The translations under genes and the position numbers were made by a program. Positions 35,795 to 46,200 of a DNA stretch of 64,000 nucleotides are shown piece by piece (the stretch's first letter is position 1; every line of letters begins with the position of its first letter). Origin of the DNA: Acetoanaerobium pronyense (GTDB lineage: Bacteria > Bacillota > Clostridia > Peptostreptococcales > Filifactoraceae). The stretch is taken from the NCBI RefSeq assembly GCF_017874355.1, contig NZ_JAGGLI010000001.1, positions 184,840-248,839 on the forward strand. The letters are read 5' to 3'. The notes beneath the pieces are model-generated. The model was not told the DNA's origin and ran no database searches. It saw nothing but the letters and a program-made list of their open reading frames with translations.

Positions 35795-36709
35795 ATGAAT
35801 ATTACTGCAAGTATGGTTAAAGAACTTAGAGAAAAGACTGCAGCAGGTATGCTAGATTGTAAAAAGGCCTTAGCAGAAGCTGAAGGAAATATGGATAGAG
35901 CTATAGACTTACTTAGAGAAAAAGGTCTAGCAAAAGCAGCTAAAAAATCAGACAGAATTGCAGCTGAAGGTCTTGTAGGCGTAGCTATATCTGAAGATGG
36001 GAAAAAAGCTTCTATGGTAGAAGTTAACTCTGAAACTGATTTCGTAGCTAAAAACGAAGAGTTTATAGGTTTTGTAGATAATATTGCTAAAATTGCACTA
36101 GAAAACAACCCTTCTAATCTTGATGAACTTTTAGCTTCTTCTTATGAAAATGAAGGAACAGTTAAAGATGCTTTAAATGCTAAAATTGCTAGAATCGGAG
36201 AAAATATGAGTATAAGAAGATTTTCTGTTCTTTCTGTAGATAGTGGAAGAATTGCAGATTATGTTCACGGGGCTGGTAAAATAGCCGTTTTAGTTAAGAT
36301 GCAAGCATCAAATGATTCTGAAAAATTGGAAACTCTAGGAAAAGATATAGCTATGCAAATGGCTGCTATGAATCCTAAATATATATCAAGAGATGACGTT
36401 GATCCAGAGTATATTGCTCATGAGAAAGAAATTCTTATACAACAAGCTTTAAATGAAGGAAAGCCTCAAAACATAGTTGAAAAAATGGTTGAAGGAAGAC
36501 TTCAAAAGCAGCTTAAAGAAGTATGCCTTCTTGATCAGACATTTGTTAAGGATTCTGACAAAACAGTTCAAGATGTTGTAAATGAAACATCAAAAGAAAT
36601 AGGCTCTGAAATCAAACTTACTGACGTTGTGAGATTTGAAGTAGGAGAAGGTATAGAGAAAAAAGAAGAAAATTTTGCTGAAGAAGTTGCAAAGCAATTA
36701 GGAAACTAA
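35795..36709 (+). CDS. tsf: Elongation factor Ts
   Basis: Guanine-nucleotide exchange factor for EF-Tu, 304 residues. The N-terminal UBA-like domain (VKELREKTAAGMLDCKKAL) and the EF-Tu-contacting segment NSETDFVAKNEEF near residues 78-90 are intact. Start is ATG 35795, 7 bp after TAGGAGG. It is paired with rpsB as in nearly all bacteria. Confidence 0.98.
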   Translation: MNITASMVKELREKTAAGMLDCKKALAEAEGNMDRAIDLLREKGLAKAAKKSDRIAAEGLVGVAISEDGKKASMVEVNSETDFVAKNEEFIGFVDNIAKIALENNPSNLDELLASSYENEGTVKDALNAKIARIGENMSIRRFSVLSVDSGRIADYVHGAGKIAVLVKMQASNDSEKLETLGKDIAMQMAAMNPKYISRDDVDPEYIAHEKEILIQQALNEGKPQNIVEKMVEGRLQKQLKEVCLLDQTFVKDSDKTVQDVVNETSKEIGSEIKLTDVVRFEVGEGIEKKEENFAEEVAKQLGN

Positions 36710-36780
36710 TATGTATATTAAGCAGGAAAGTCTTTATTAATCCTAAGTTTTATAGGGATAGCCCTGTTTGTAAAAAAAAG

Positions 36781-36807
36781 AAGAGAACACAAAGTGTTCT
36801 CTTTTTT
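36781..36807 (+). terminator. Rho-independent hairpin after tsf
   Basis: AAGAGAACAC (36781-36790) pairs with GTGTTCTCTT (36794-36803) around an AAA loop, followed by TTTT and preceded by an A-run that can lengthen the stem. pyrH begins only 27 bp later, so there is little room for a separate promoter. Partial read-through is likely. Confidence 0.82.
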
Positions 36808-36825
36808 AAAAAGCTTTTCTTTTAG

Positions 36826-37548
<723 letters not shown>

Positions 37549-37550
37549 AA

Positions 37551-38108
37551 ATGAAATTAGATGTTCATAAGAAACTAGAAGAAAAAATGGAAAAAACCAT
37601 ATCAGTAATGAAGGATGAGCTTGCAACAATAAGAGCTGGAAGAGCTAATCCAAATATGCTTGATAGAGTTATGGTGGATTATTACGGAACTATGACTCCT
37701 ATAAAGCAAATGGCAGGGGTTTCATCTCCAGAACCAAGGACTATACTTGTTCAGCCTTGGGATAAAACTGCAATTGGAAGCATAGAAAAAGCTATATTAA
37801 CTTCTGATTTAGGGTTCAACCCTACAAATGATGGAACTTCAATAAGAATAAATATTCCTCAGCTTACAGAAGAAAGACGTAAGGATTTAATCAAGGTTGT
37901 AGGAAAGGTTGGAGAGCAGGCAAAGGTAGCTTTAAGAAACGAGAGAAGAGAAGCTAATGAGTCTATAAAAAAGATGGAAAAAGCATCTGAGCTTACAGAA
38001 GATGATTCTAAAAAAGCTCAAGATGAAGTTCAGAAAATTACGGACGGTCATATTAAGACCATTGATGAACTGATTGCTAAGAAAGAAAAGGATATAATGG
38101 AAGTTTAA
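37551..38108 (+). CDS. frr: Ribosome recycling factor
   Basis: Splits post-termination ribosomes together with EF-G, 185 residues, exactly the family length. Domain I is the long three-helix bundle (for example ATIRAGRANPNMLDRVMVDYYG in pieces) and domain II contains PIKQMAGVSSPEPRTILVQPWD in pieces. The TAATG at its end overlaps the next small gene. Confidence 0.98.
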   Translation: MKLDVHKKLEEKMEKTISVMKDELATIRAGRANPNMLDRVMVDYYGTMTPIKQMAGVSSPEPRTILVQPWDKTAIGSIEKAILTSDLGFNPTNDGTSIRINIPQLTEERRKDLIKVVGKVGEQAKVALRNERREANESIKKMEKASELTEDDSKKAQDEVQKITDGHIKTIDELIAKKEKDIMEV

Positions 38109-38311
38109 TGAATGATTTAAATAATAAATTAATAGGATTATCATTAGAAGATGCTGAAAAGTATCTAAGGGAAAATAGCTATGAATATTTTACTTACTCT
38201 ACCTGTGGAGGTAAAGATAAAGATTTACTTGATGAGCCTTATGTAGTTAGAGTTAAGCTTATAGAAAATAAATTAGCTGTTTTAGTATCTCATTTTAAAA
38301 CCATGATATAA
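38108..38311 (+). CDS. Unrecognised 67-residue protein between frr and uppS
   Basis: I cannot assign this small soluble protein. Its start codon overlaps the frr stop (TAATG), so it is probably translated by coupling. The N-terminal LIGLSLEDAEKYLREN resembles the start of PASTA or I78-inhibitor-like small domains, and the C-terminal strand pair (YVVRVKLIENKLAVLVSHF) would fit an I78-like alpha/beta fold. It has one cysteine (TCGGKD). The likeness is weak and says nothing about function. A strong GC-rich hairpin follows at once. Confidence 0.65.
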   Translation: MNDLNNKLIGLSLEDAEKYLRENSYEYFTYSTCGGKDKDLLDEPYVVRVKLIENKLAVLVSHFKTMI

Positions 38312-38312
38312 G

Positions 38313-38336
38313 ACCCCGGCCTTTTAAGGCCGGGGT
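38313..38336 (+). terminator. GC-rich hairpin after the frr-linked small gene
   Basis: ACCCCGGCCTT (38313-38323) pairs with AAGGCCGGGGT (38326-38336), an unusually GC-rich stem for this genome. No T-run follows (AAGTTCATAT), so it may be a transcript-stabilising or processing element, or a weak terminator, in place of a classic one. The next gene, uppS, starts 26 bp later without a clear promoter. Confidence 0.55.
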
Positions 38337-38362
38337 AAGTTCATATAAAGGAATGATTAAAG

Positions 38363-39091
38363 TTGGATTATATGGATAAAATAAATAAAGATTCTATTCC
38401 TGAGCATATTGCTATAATTATGGATGGAAATGGAAGATGGGCAAAAAAAAGATTTTTACCAAGAAGCTTTGGACATAGAGCTGGAGTTGAAACAATAAGG
38501 GAAATAGTAAAAGAATGTAATAACCTTGGAGTAAAATATCTTACTCTATATGCCTTTTCCACAGAAAACTGGAAAAGACCAAAAGAAGAAGTAAATGGAC
38601 TTATGAAGCTTTTGGTGGAATATCTAAAAAATGAAGTAAATGAGCTTCACAAAAACAATGTAAGAATTAAAACTATAGGAGATATAGAAAAGCTTCCAGA
38701 GTTTGCTATTTTAGAACTAAAAAATGCTATGGAAAAAACAAAAAACAATAGTGGTGTAACAATGTCTTTAGCTCTAAATTATGGAAGCAGAAGCGATATT
38801 AAAGGAGCAATAATTAAAATCCTTGATGATTGTAAAGAAAATAATATAAATATTGATGATATAGATGAGGATTTTTTAAGAAGATATTTATCTACAAACT
38901 TTTTGCCTGATCCAGACCTTATTATAAGACCAAGTGGGGAGTTAAGACTATCAAATTTTCTTATGTGGGAAGCTGCCTATAGTGAATTTTGGTTTTCAGA
39001 TATAAATTGGCCAGATTTCAAAAAACAAGATTTGCATAAAGCTATATATGACTATCAAAATAGAGATAGAAGATTTGGGGGATTAAGCTAG
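38363..39091 (+). CDS. uppS: Undecaprenyl diphosphate synthase (isoprenyl transferase)
   Basis: cis-Prenyltransferase that makes the C55 lipid carrier for cell-wall synthesis from FPP and IPP, 242 residues. The catalytic P-loop HIAIIMDGNGRWAKKR with its Asp is near residues 15-30, followed by GHRAGVETIR. The late substrate motifs PDLIIRPSGELRLSNFLMWE (in pieces) and YSEFWFSDINWPDF are conserved. TTG 38363 has AAAGGA 10 bp upstream. An ATG three codons further in is the alternative. Confidence 0.97.
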   Translation: MDYMDKINKDSIPEHIAIIMDGNGRWAKKRFLPRSFGHRAGVETIREIVKECNNLGVKYLTLYAFSTENWKRPKEEVNGLMKLLVEYLKNEVNELHKNNVRIKTIGDIEKLPEFAILELKNAMEKTKNNSGVTMSLALNYGSRSDIKGAIIKILDDCKENNINIDDIDEDFLRRYLSTNFLPDPDLIIRPSGELRLSNFLMWEAAYSEFWFSDINWPDFKKQDLHKAIYDYQNRDRRFGGLS

Positions 39092-39104
39092 GAGGTGTCT
39101 TTCC

Positions 39105-39881
39105 TTGAAGGTCAGAATAATATCAGCCCTTTTATTATTACCAGTTTTTTTCTTTGTAATTATATATGGAGGATTAATAACTAGGCTAGCAGTCATTGCA
39201 ATAACGTTAATATCTTTGTACGAATTTACAGGAGCCTTTAACAAATCTGGAATAAAGCTTACAAATTTTACATTATATATACTCTCAATACTAGTGATGG
39301 GACCAAACTGGGCAAACCTTTGGAATATACTTCCTGTTGCTCTTTTTGTACTTGTGTTCATGGAAAGCATCCTTCTTGTTTTTAATAAAAGAAAAATAGA
39401 AGATATTTCAGTTAGCGCTCTTTCTTTTATATATATAACTGTTGCCCTATCTTCTATTATTGTTATAAGAAATAATAATTTTGAGTATATATGGTATATA
39501 TTTATATTTGCATGGGCAACGGATACTTTTGCATACTTTGTTGGCTTAACTTTTGGGAAAAATAAGCTAATACCATCTGTAAGCCCTAAAAAAACAGTTG
39601 AAGGAGGCATTGGAGGTATATTTGGAAGTGTATTAATTTCTTCCTTATATGCATACTATGTACACCCAGAAAATATATTAATTGTTATAATAGCTTCTAT
39701 ACTTGGAAGTATGATATCTCAAATGGGAGACCTGTTTGCATCTTCTTTTAAAAGGAAAATAGGAATAAAGGATTATGGGAACCTTATCCCTGGTCATGGG
39801 GGAATGCTAGACAGAATTGACAGTATAATATTTACAGCTCCATTTACATATATTTTTGTATACCTTGTAAATGTATTATAA
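39105..39881 (+). CDS. cdsA: Phosphatidate cytidylyltransferase (CDP-diglyceride synthase)
   Basis: Integral membrane enzyme forming CDP-diacylglycerol from phosphatidic acid and CTP, 258 residues with about seven hydrophobic segments. The C-terminal signature is clear: GDLFASSFKRKIGIKDYG and IPGHGGMLDRIDS. TTG start at 39105 follows AGGAGGTG by 8 bp. Its product is used by PgsA, encoded later in this window. It belongs to the uppS-cdsA-dxr-rseP-ispG run. Confidence 0.97.
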   Translation: MKVRIISALLLLPVFFFVIIYGGLITRLAVIAITLISLYEFTGAFNKSGIKLTNFTLYILSILVMGPNWANLWNILPVALFVLVFMESILLVFNKRKIEDISVSALSFIYITVALSSIIVIRNNNFEYIWYIFIFAWATDTFAYFVGLTFGKNKLIPSVSPKKTVEGGIGGIFGSVLISSLYAYYVHPENILIVIIASILGSMISQMGDLFASSFKRKIGIKDYGNLIPGHGGMLDRIDSIIFTAPFTYIFVYLVNVL

Positions 39882-39896
39882 AAAGGATGTGTTAGT

Positions 39897-41060
39897 TTGA
39901 AAAGAATTTCTATTCTAGGGTCTACTGGTTCTATAGGATTACAAACTATAGAAGTAGTGAGAAATAATCCGGAAATGTTTCAAATAGATGCTCTTTCTGC
40001 GAGAAGTAGTTTAGACACTCTTATAGAGCAGATAATAGAGTTTAGACCTAAAGAAGTATGTATATTTGAAGAAAAACACGAAAAGACTTTAAAATCAAGG
40101 CTTAAAGAGCTTGGCTTAGATGATTTAGTTGAAGTATCTTCAGGTATAGAGGGCCTTGTAAAAATTAGTGAAATTGAAACTACAGATATTTTAGTGACTT
40201 CTGTAGTTGGTATGATAGGACTTTTGCCAACTCTAAAGGCTCTTGAAAAGGGAAAGACTATTGCCCTTGCAAATAAAGAGACATTAGTTACAGCTGGTCA
40301 TCTTGTAATGGAACATCTAAAAAAATATTCGGGACAGATTATTCCTGTCGATAGTGAACATAGTGCAATATTTCAGTGTCTTGTAGGTGAAAAAGAGTCT
40401 TCAGTTGAAAAACTGATACTTACTGCATCTGGAGGACCTTTTAGAGGCATGCAAAAAAATGATGTAGCAAAGATGACAAGAATAGAGGCTTTAAAACATC
40501 CAAACTGGTCAATGGGACAAAAGATAACAATAGATTCAGCCACACTTATGAATAAAGGACTTGAGGTAATCGAAGCAAAATGGCTATTTGATGTTGATAA
40601 AGATGATATTGAGGTTGTGGTTCATCCTCAAAGCATCATACATTCTATGGTAGAATTCAAAGATGGTTCTGTAAAGGCTCAGATTGGAACTCCAGATATG
40701 AAGGGTCCAATTCAGTATGCCCTCACGTACCCAGAAAGACTGCATTCTAAAGAGCCAAAGCTAAATTTTCATACTCTTAAAGACCTGACATTTGAAAAAC
40801 CTGATATGGAAGTGTTTCCATGCCTTAGACTGGCATTTGAGGCACTGGAGCAAGGGGGAAGCAGTCTTACAGTTTTAAATGCGGCAAATGAAGTATTAGT
40901 AAATGAGTTTTTAAAAGATAAGATAAGTTTTTACAAAATATCTGATATAATTGAACAAACAATAAAAGTCCATGATTATATATCAAATCCTACATTATCA
41001 GACATACTGGAAGTAGATAAGTGGACTAGGGAATTTGTTTTTAAAAATGTGATAAATTAA
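39897..41060 (+). CDS. dxr: 1-deoxy-D-xylulose 5-phosphate reductoisomerase
   Basis: Second enzyme of the MEP isoprenoid pathway, converting DXP to MEP with NADPH, 387 residues. The N-terminal nucleotide site [10 protein letters not shown] is at residues 7-16. Metal and substrate motifs [19 protein letters not shown] and [21 protein letters not shown] (in pieces) are conserved. TTG 39897 follows AAAAGGATG. With ispG nearby, it shows that isoprenoids are made by the MEP route. Confidence 0.97.
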   Translation: MKRISILGSTGSIGLQTIEVVRNNPEMFQIDALSARSSLDTLIEQIIEFRPKEVCIFEEKHEKTLKSRLKELGLDDLVEVSSGIEGLVKISEIETTDILVTSVVGMIGLLPTLKALEKGKTIALANKETLVTAGHLVMEHLKKYSGQIIPVDSEHSAIFQCLVGEKESSVEKLILTASGGPFRGMQKNDVAKMTRIEALKHPNWSMGQKITIDSATLMNKGLEVIEAKWLFDVDKDDIEVVVHPQSIIHSMVEFKDGSVKAQIGTPDMKGPIQYALTYPERLHSKEPKLNFHTLKDLTFEKPDMEVFPCLRLAFEALEQGGSSLTVLNAANEVLVNEFLKDKISFYKISDIIEQTIKVHDYISNPTLSDILEVDKWTREFVFKNVIN

Positions 41061-41075
41061 TTAGAAGGTGAATTT

Positions 41076-42080
41076 ATGAGTATATGGACAATAATAATAG
41101 CATTGATAGTTTTTGGCGTAATAGTTATAGTGCATGAAATGGGACACTTTTTTACTGCTAAGTTCTTTGGAGTTACAGTACATGAATTTGCAGTAGGGAT
41201 GGGACCTAAAATTTTTAGCAAAACAAAAAATGAAACTGATTATTCAGTAAGAGCACTACCTTTAGGTGGCTATATAAGAATGGAAGGGGAAGATGAAGGT
41301 AGTGAGGACCCAAACGGGTTTAACAACAAGCATCCCCTTAAAAGAATGGCCATAATTTTTGCAGGACCATTTATGAATTTTATATTTGCCTTTTTACTAT
41401 TCTCTATGCTTTATATGATGGTAGGAGTTCCAGTAAATACTGTAGGGGGGCTTATTGAAGGCATGCCTGCAATTAGATCTGAGCTTCAAGAGGGAGATAG
41501 AATTATCTCTATTGAAGGAACAAGGACAAGCTCATGGACAGATGTAACTGATACTATTGGTGCTTCAGAAGATGAAATTTTGACATTTGAAGTACAAAGA
41601 GAGTCTCAGACTCTAATGATTGATGTAGAGACTGTTAGAGAAGGTGGAAGAACAGCTATTGGTATTTCACCAAAATATGAAAGAGCACCTGGAATATCTA
41701 TTTCATATGGCTTTAAACAAACCGTAGGAATGCTAAAAGATATGCTTACCTTTTTAGGACAGCTTTTTACAGGAAGGTCAGAAAGTGAAGGTGTAGTTGG
41801 TCCTATAGGAATAATAAGTGCAGTGGGAGATGCAGCGAGAACTGGATTTGCAAATGTCCTTTTCCTTGCGGCAGTAATCAGCCTTAACCTAGGGCTTATA
41901 AATCTTCTTCCAATTCCAGCTCTTGATGGTAGCAGAATTATATTTCAATTTATAGAGCTTGTAAGAGGGAAAAAAATAGATCCAGAAAAAGAAGGTACTA
42001 TCCATCTTATTGGAATGGCACTCCTCCTTCTTCTTATGGTCTTTGTAACCTATAAAGATATATTGAGAATATTCAATTAG
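41076..42080 (+). CDS. rseP: Site-2 intramembrane zinc metalloprotease RseP/RasP
   Basis: Regulated intramembrane protease, 334 residues. The zinc-binding HEMGH is at residues 21-25 within the first membrane helix, and the third ligand motif [12 protein letters not shown] is near residues 278-289. One PDZ domain lies between (about 115-185). In Firmicutes it cleaves anti-sigma factors and signal-peptide remnants. It lies between dxr and ispG, a common order. Confidence 0.95.
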   Translation: MSIWTIIIALIVFGVIVIVHEMGHFFTAKFFGVTVHEFAVGMGPKIFSKTKNETDYSVRALPLGGYIRMEGEDEGSEDPNGFNNKHPLKRMAIIFAGPFMNFIFAFLLFSMLYMMVGVPVNTVGGLIEGMPAIRSELQEGDRIISIEGTRTSSWTDVTDTIGASEDEILTFEVQRESQTLMIDVETVREGGRTAIGISPKYERAPGISISYGFKQTVGMLKDMLTFLGQLFTGRSESEGVVGPIGIISAVGDAARTGFANVLFLAAVISLNLGLINLLPIPALDGSRIIFQFIELVRGKKIDPEKEGTIHLIGMALLLLLMVFVTYKDILRIFN

Positions 42081-42090
42081 AGGTACTATT

Positions 42091-43137
42091 ATGAACAGAA
42101 AAAAAACTAGAGAAATTACCCTTAAGAATATAAAAATCGGTGGGGAAAATCCTATAACAATACAGTCTATGACAAATACAAAGACGGCAGATGTAAATGA
42201 AACTATAAACCAAATCAAAAGACTTGAAGATGCAGGTTGTGATATAGTAAGGCTTACAGTTCCAGATGAGCAGTCTGCAGATGCATTAAAGGAAATTATA
42301 AAAAAGGTGAATATTCCTGTTGTAGCTGATATACACTTTGACTATAGACTAGCTCTTAAATCTATAGAAAGCGGAGTACATGGCCTTAGACTCAATCCCG
42401 GAAATATTGGTAAGGAAGAGAATGTAGAAAAAGTTGTGAAAGCCGCTAAAGAAAGTAATATAAAAATTAGAATAGGGGTAAATGCAGGGTCTTTAGAAAA
42501 AGAAATTTTAAAAACCAAGGGCTCTACACCGGAAGGCATGGTTCAAAGTGCCTTCAATCATATAAAAATACTTGAAAAACATGAATTTTATAATACTGCA
42601 GTTTCTTTAAAGGCAAGTGATATACAAAAGACTATTAAAGCCTATGAATTATTTTCAAATCTTAGTGATTATCCTTTACATCTTGGGATTACTGAATCAG
42701 GAACCTTAAGGTCTGGCACTATAAAATCCTCTGTAGGGATAGGATATCTTCTTTTAAGGGGAATAGGAGACACTATAAGAGTATCCCTTACATCAGACCC
42801 AGTTGAGGAGATTTATGTTGCTAAAGAGATTCTAAAATCAGTTGGAGAATATGATGAGGGTATCAGAATAATATCTTGTCCAACTTGTGGTAGGACAGAT
42901 ATAGATATTATAAGTCTTGCACAGACAGTTGAAAAAGCTACAGCGAACATAAAAAAATCCTTGAGCGTAGCTATAATGGGTTGTGCAGTAAATGGTCCAG
43001 GGGAAGCCAGAGAAGCAGATATAGGTATAGCAGGTGGCAAGGGAGAGGCCTTGCTCTTCAAAAAAGGAAAAGTAATCAGAAAAATATCTGAAAACGAAGT
43101 AATAAAAGTGCTATTAGAAGAGATAGATAAATTCTAA
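42091..43137 (+). CDS. ispG: 4-hydroxy-3-methylbut-2-en-1-yl diphosphate synthase (flavodoxin)
   Basis: Iron-sulfur enzyme of the MEP pathway, 348 residues, the short bacterial two-domain form. The N-terminal TIM-barrel opens with [12 protein letters not shown], and [10 protein letters not shown] and NAGSLE are visible. The C-terminal domain carries the [4Fe-4S] ligands in SCPTCGRTD and [13 protein letters not shown]. The substrate passes on to IspH, which is not encoded here. The gene ends in a terminator. Confidence 0.97.
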   Translation: MNRKKTREITLKNIKIGGENPITIQSMTNTKTADVNETINQIKRLEDAGCDIVRLTVPDEQSADALKEIIKKVNIPVVADIHFDYRLALKSIESGVHGLRLNPGNIGKEENVEKVVKAAKESNIKIRIGVNAGSLEKEILKTKGSTPEGMVQSAFNHIKILEKHEFYNTAVSLKASDIQKTIKAYELFSNLSDYPLHLGITESGTLRSGTIKSSVGIGYLLLRGIGDTIRVSLTSDPVEEIYVAKEILKSVGEYDEGIRIISCPTCGRTDIDIISLAQTVEKATANIKKSLSVAIMGCAVNGPGEAREADIGIAGGKGEALLFKKGKVIRKISENEVIKVLLEEIDKF

Positions 43138-43150
43138 AGTCGATAAGCTG

Positions 43151-43191
43151 CAAAAGCCCTTTCACAACAATCTTAGAAGGGCTTTTGTTAT
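43151..43191 (+). terminator. Rho-independent terminator after ispG
   Basis: CAAAAGCCCTT (43151-43161) pairs with AAGGGCTTTTG (43177-43187) around a 15-nt loop, with the T-rich GCTTTTGTTAT side downstream. It closes the uppS-ispG run just before polC. Confidence 0.8.
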
Positions 43192-43222
43192 ATAGTTGTT
43201 TAAAACCTCAGGAGATGGTCAG

Positions 43223-46200
43223 ATGCAAAAAAATATTTTTGATATTAAAGGCTTAGGTAAGGAAATAAGCCTTAGCAATATGATTTATTTTAGAAATGAA
43301 AAAGTTCTGGATATATATATAGAATCCCAGGAAATAATTAAATACAGTACACTAAGGGAACATGAAGATAAACTAAAACAGACTTTTAAGGACATAAAAA
43401 ATATAAGACTTAGACCAAGGTATAAATTTGAAAATAAAAAAATCGAAGATTTTATAGGAGATTTTTATGAAAATATAAAATATATCGTTTCGTCTATTTG
43501 CCCTTCAACCTTGTGCACCCATGATTCTATTTCTTTTTCATTTGAAAAAGAAGAAAATAAAATAATTATGGATATTAAAGATAAATTTGTAGAGCAGAGA
43601 ATAAAAGGGAAAAATATACCTTACTCAATAAATAAAATGTTAGAGGAAGAGACAGGCTTTTCCATAAATATAGAGGTAAGATGCTTAAATCAGGGTATGG
43701 ACATGGACAAATATACTACAGAAAAAATAGCAGAAGCAGAAGCAATATTATATAATCTTGGAAATAAACCCCCTCTTGATAATAAAGGGGAAACTTCCGA
43801 GAAAAAGAAAACTAAGGCTCCTGAAAAGAAGTTTGTAGATAAGTCCTTTATAAAAAAAGAAAATACAGAAACTATAAGCATAAGCGAGCTTAAAGGGGAC
43901 GACTATGGAGTAAAGGTTGTAGGAGAAATTTTTGCAGTAGAAAAAAGAGAGTTAAGAAATGGGAAGTTTTTGATTCAATTTGCTATAACAGACTATACAG
44001 GTTCGATATACTGTAAGATTTTTTCTGACGATAACAGTTTAAGTTTTGGCAAGGGTGATTACATTAAAGTTAGTGGTGATGTAATCTATGATAATTATTC
44101 AAAGGAAATCATTCTTAAAGTAAAGTCAATGGGAGAAGCTTCACGAAAAGTTAGACAAGATCTTTGCAAGGACAAAAGAGTTGAGCTACATGCCCATACT
44201 ACCATGTCAGCAATGGATGCCATATGTAGTCCTTCTGAGCTTATAAAAAAAGCTAAGGATATGGGTCATACTTCAATAGCAATAACGGATCATGGAGTAG
44301 TTCAAGGATTTCCTGAGGCTATGGAAGCCGGAATGAAAAATAAAATAAAAATCATCTACGGGGTGGAGGGCTATCTTGCCAATGATATTAGCAAGATTGT
44401 AAAGCTAGACAAAAATGCTGATTTTATGGATGAATTTATAGTGTTTGATATAGAGACTACAGGGCTTTCAAATACCTCTGATAGAATAACTGAAATTGGA
44501 GCAGTAAAAATAAGGAATATGGAGATAATAGATACTTTCAGTGCCCTTATTAATCCTGAAATGCCTATTCCTTTAAAAATTCAAGAACTAACTGGAATAA
44601 GCAATGAGATGGTTAGAGAAAAACCCACTATAGACAAGGTATTGCCTGAGTTTCTTGAATATATAGGGGACAAAGTACTAGTTGCCCACAACAGTGAGTT
44701 TGATATTGGCTTTATAAGGGAAAACGCTAAAAGATTAAATCTTGAGTTTGGTAACAATGAAATAGATACCTTAAAATTATCGAGAGTTATTTTAAAGGAA
44801 TTAAAAAAACACAAGCTAAATCTTATTGCAAAACATCTTGGTATTAATCTTGAAAATCACCATAGAGCAGTTGATGATGCTCAGGCTACAGCTCAAATAT
44901 TTATAAAATTTATGGAAATACTAAAAGAAAAATCTATAAATAATTTTAATGAAATAAATACAAAGCTTGGAGATGTAGATTTTAAAGCACTAAGTACTAA
45001 TCATATTGTTATTCTTGCTAAAAACACTACGGGACTCAAAAACCTTTATAAACTTATATCAAAATCCCATATAGATTACTTTTATAAAAATCCAAGAATA
45101 CTTAAAAGCATGCTAAATGACTATAGAGAAGGACTTCTATTAGGAAGTGCATGTGAAAGAGGAGAGCTGTATCAGGCTATACTAAAAGGAAAGACCGAAA
45201 AGGAAATAGATGAGATAGCTTTATTTTATGATTATATAGAAATAATGCCTTTATCAAACAATAAATTTATGGTAGATAAGGGTATAGTAAAAAGTGAATC
45301 AGATCTTATAGAAATAAATAAAAAGCTTATTGAAGTGGGAAGAAGAAACAATATAAAAGTAGTAGCTACCTCAGATTCTCATTTTGTTAACCCTGAAGAT
45401 GAAATATATAGAAAAATCATCCAGCATTCACTTGGTTTTAAAGGAGTGGAGGAATCAACACCCCTTTATTTTAAATCAACAGATGAAATGCTTGATGAGT
45501 TTTCATATCTAGGTGCAGAGTTAGCATATGAGGTTGTAGTAAAAAATACTAATGATATAAATGATATGATTGAATCCCTCCTTCCAATACCAGATGGAAC
45601 CTTTCCTCCAATCATTGAGGGCTCTGAGACAGAGCTTAGGGAAATGTGCTTTAAAAAAGCAAAATCTATCTATGGGGAAAATCTTCCAGAAATAGTAGAG
45701 GGTAGATTAGAGCGTGAATTAAATTCTATTATAAGTAATGGATATGCAGTAATGTATATAATTGCTCAAAAATTGGTTACAAAATCTATTGAAGATGGAT
45801 ACCTTGTTGGATCTAGAGGTTCGGTAGGGTCCTCTTTTGCGGCTACAATGAGTGATATAACTGAAGTGAATCCCCTTGCTCCTCATTATGTATGTTCAAG
45901 CTGCAAACACTCGGAGTTTATAACTGATGGCTCATATGCGTCAGGAGCGGATTTGCCAGATAAAAAGTGTCCAAAATGTGACACTGAGCTTACCAAAGAT
46001 GGACATGATATCCCTTTTGAAGTTTTCCTTGGATTTGAAGGAGATAAGGAGCCAGATATAGACCTTAATTTTGCAGGGGAATATCAGTCAAATGCACATA
46101 AATATACAGAGGAGCTTTTCGGAGAGGGATATGTATACAAAGCAGGAACAATTGGTACAATAGCAGAGAAGACAGCCTATGGATTTGCGAAAAAATTTGT

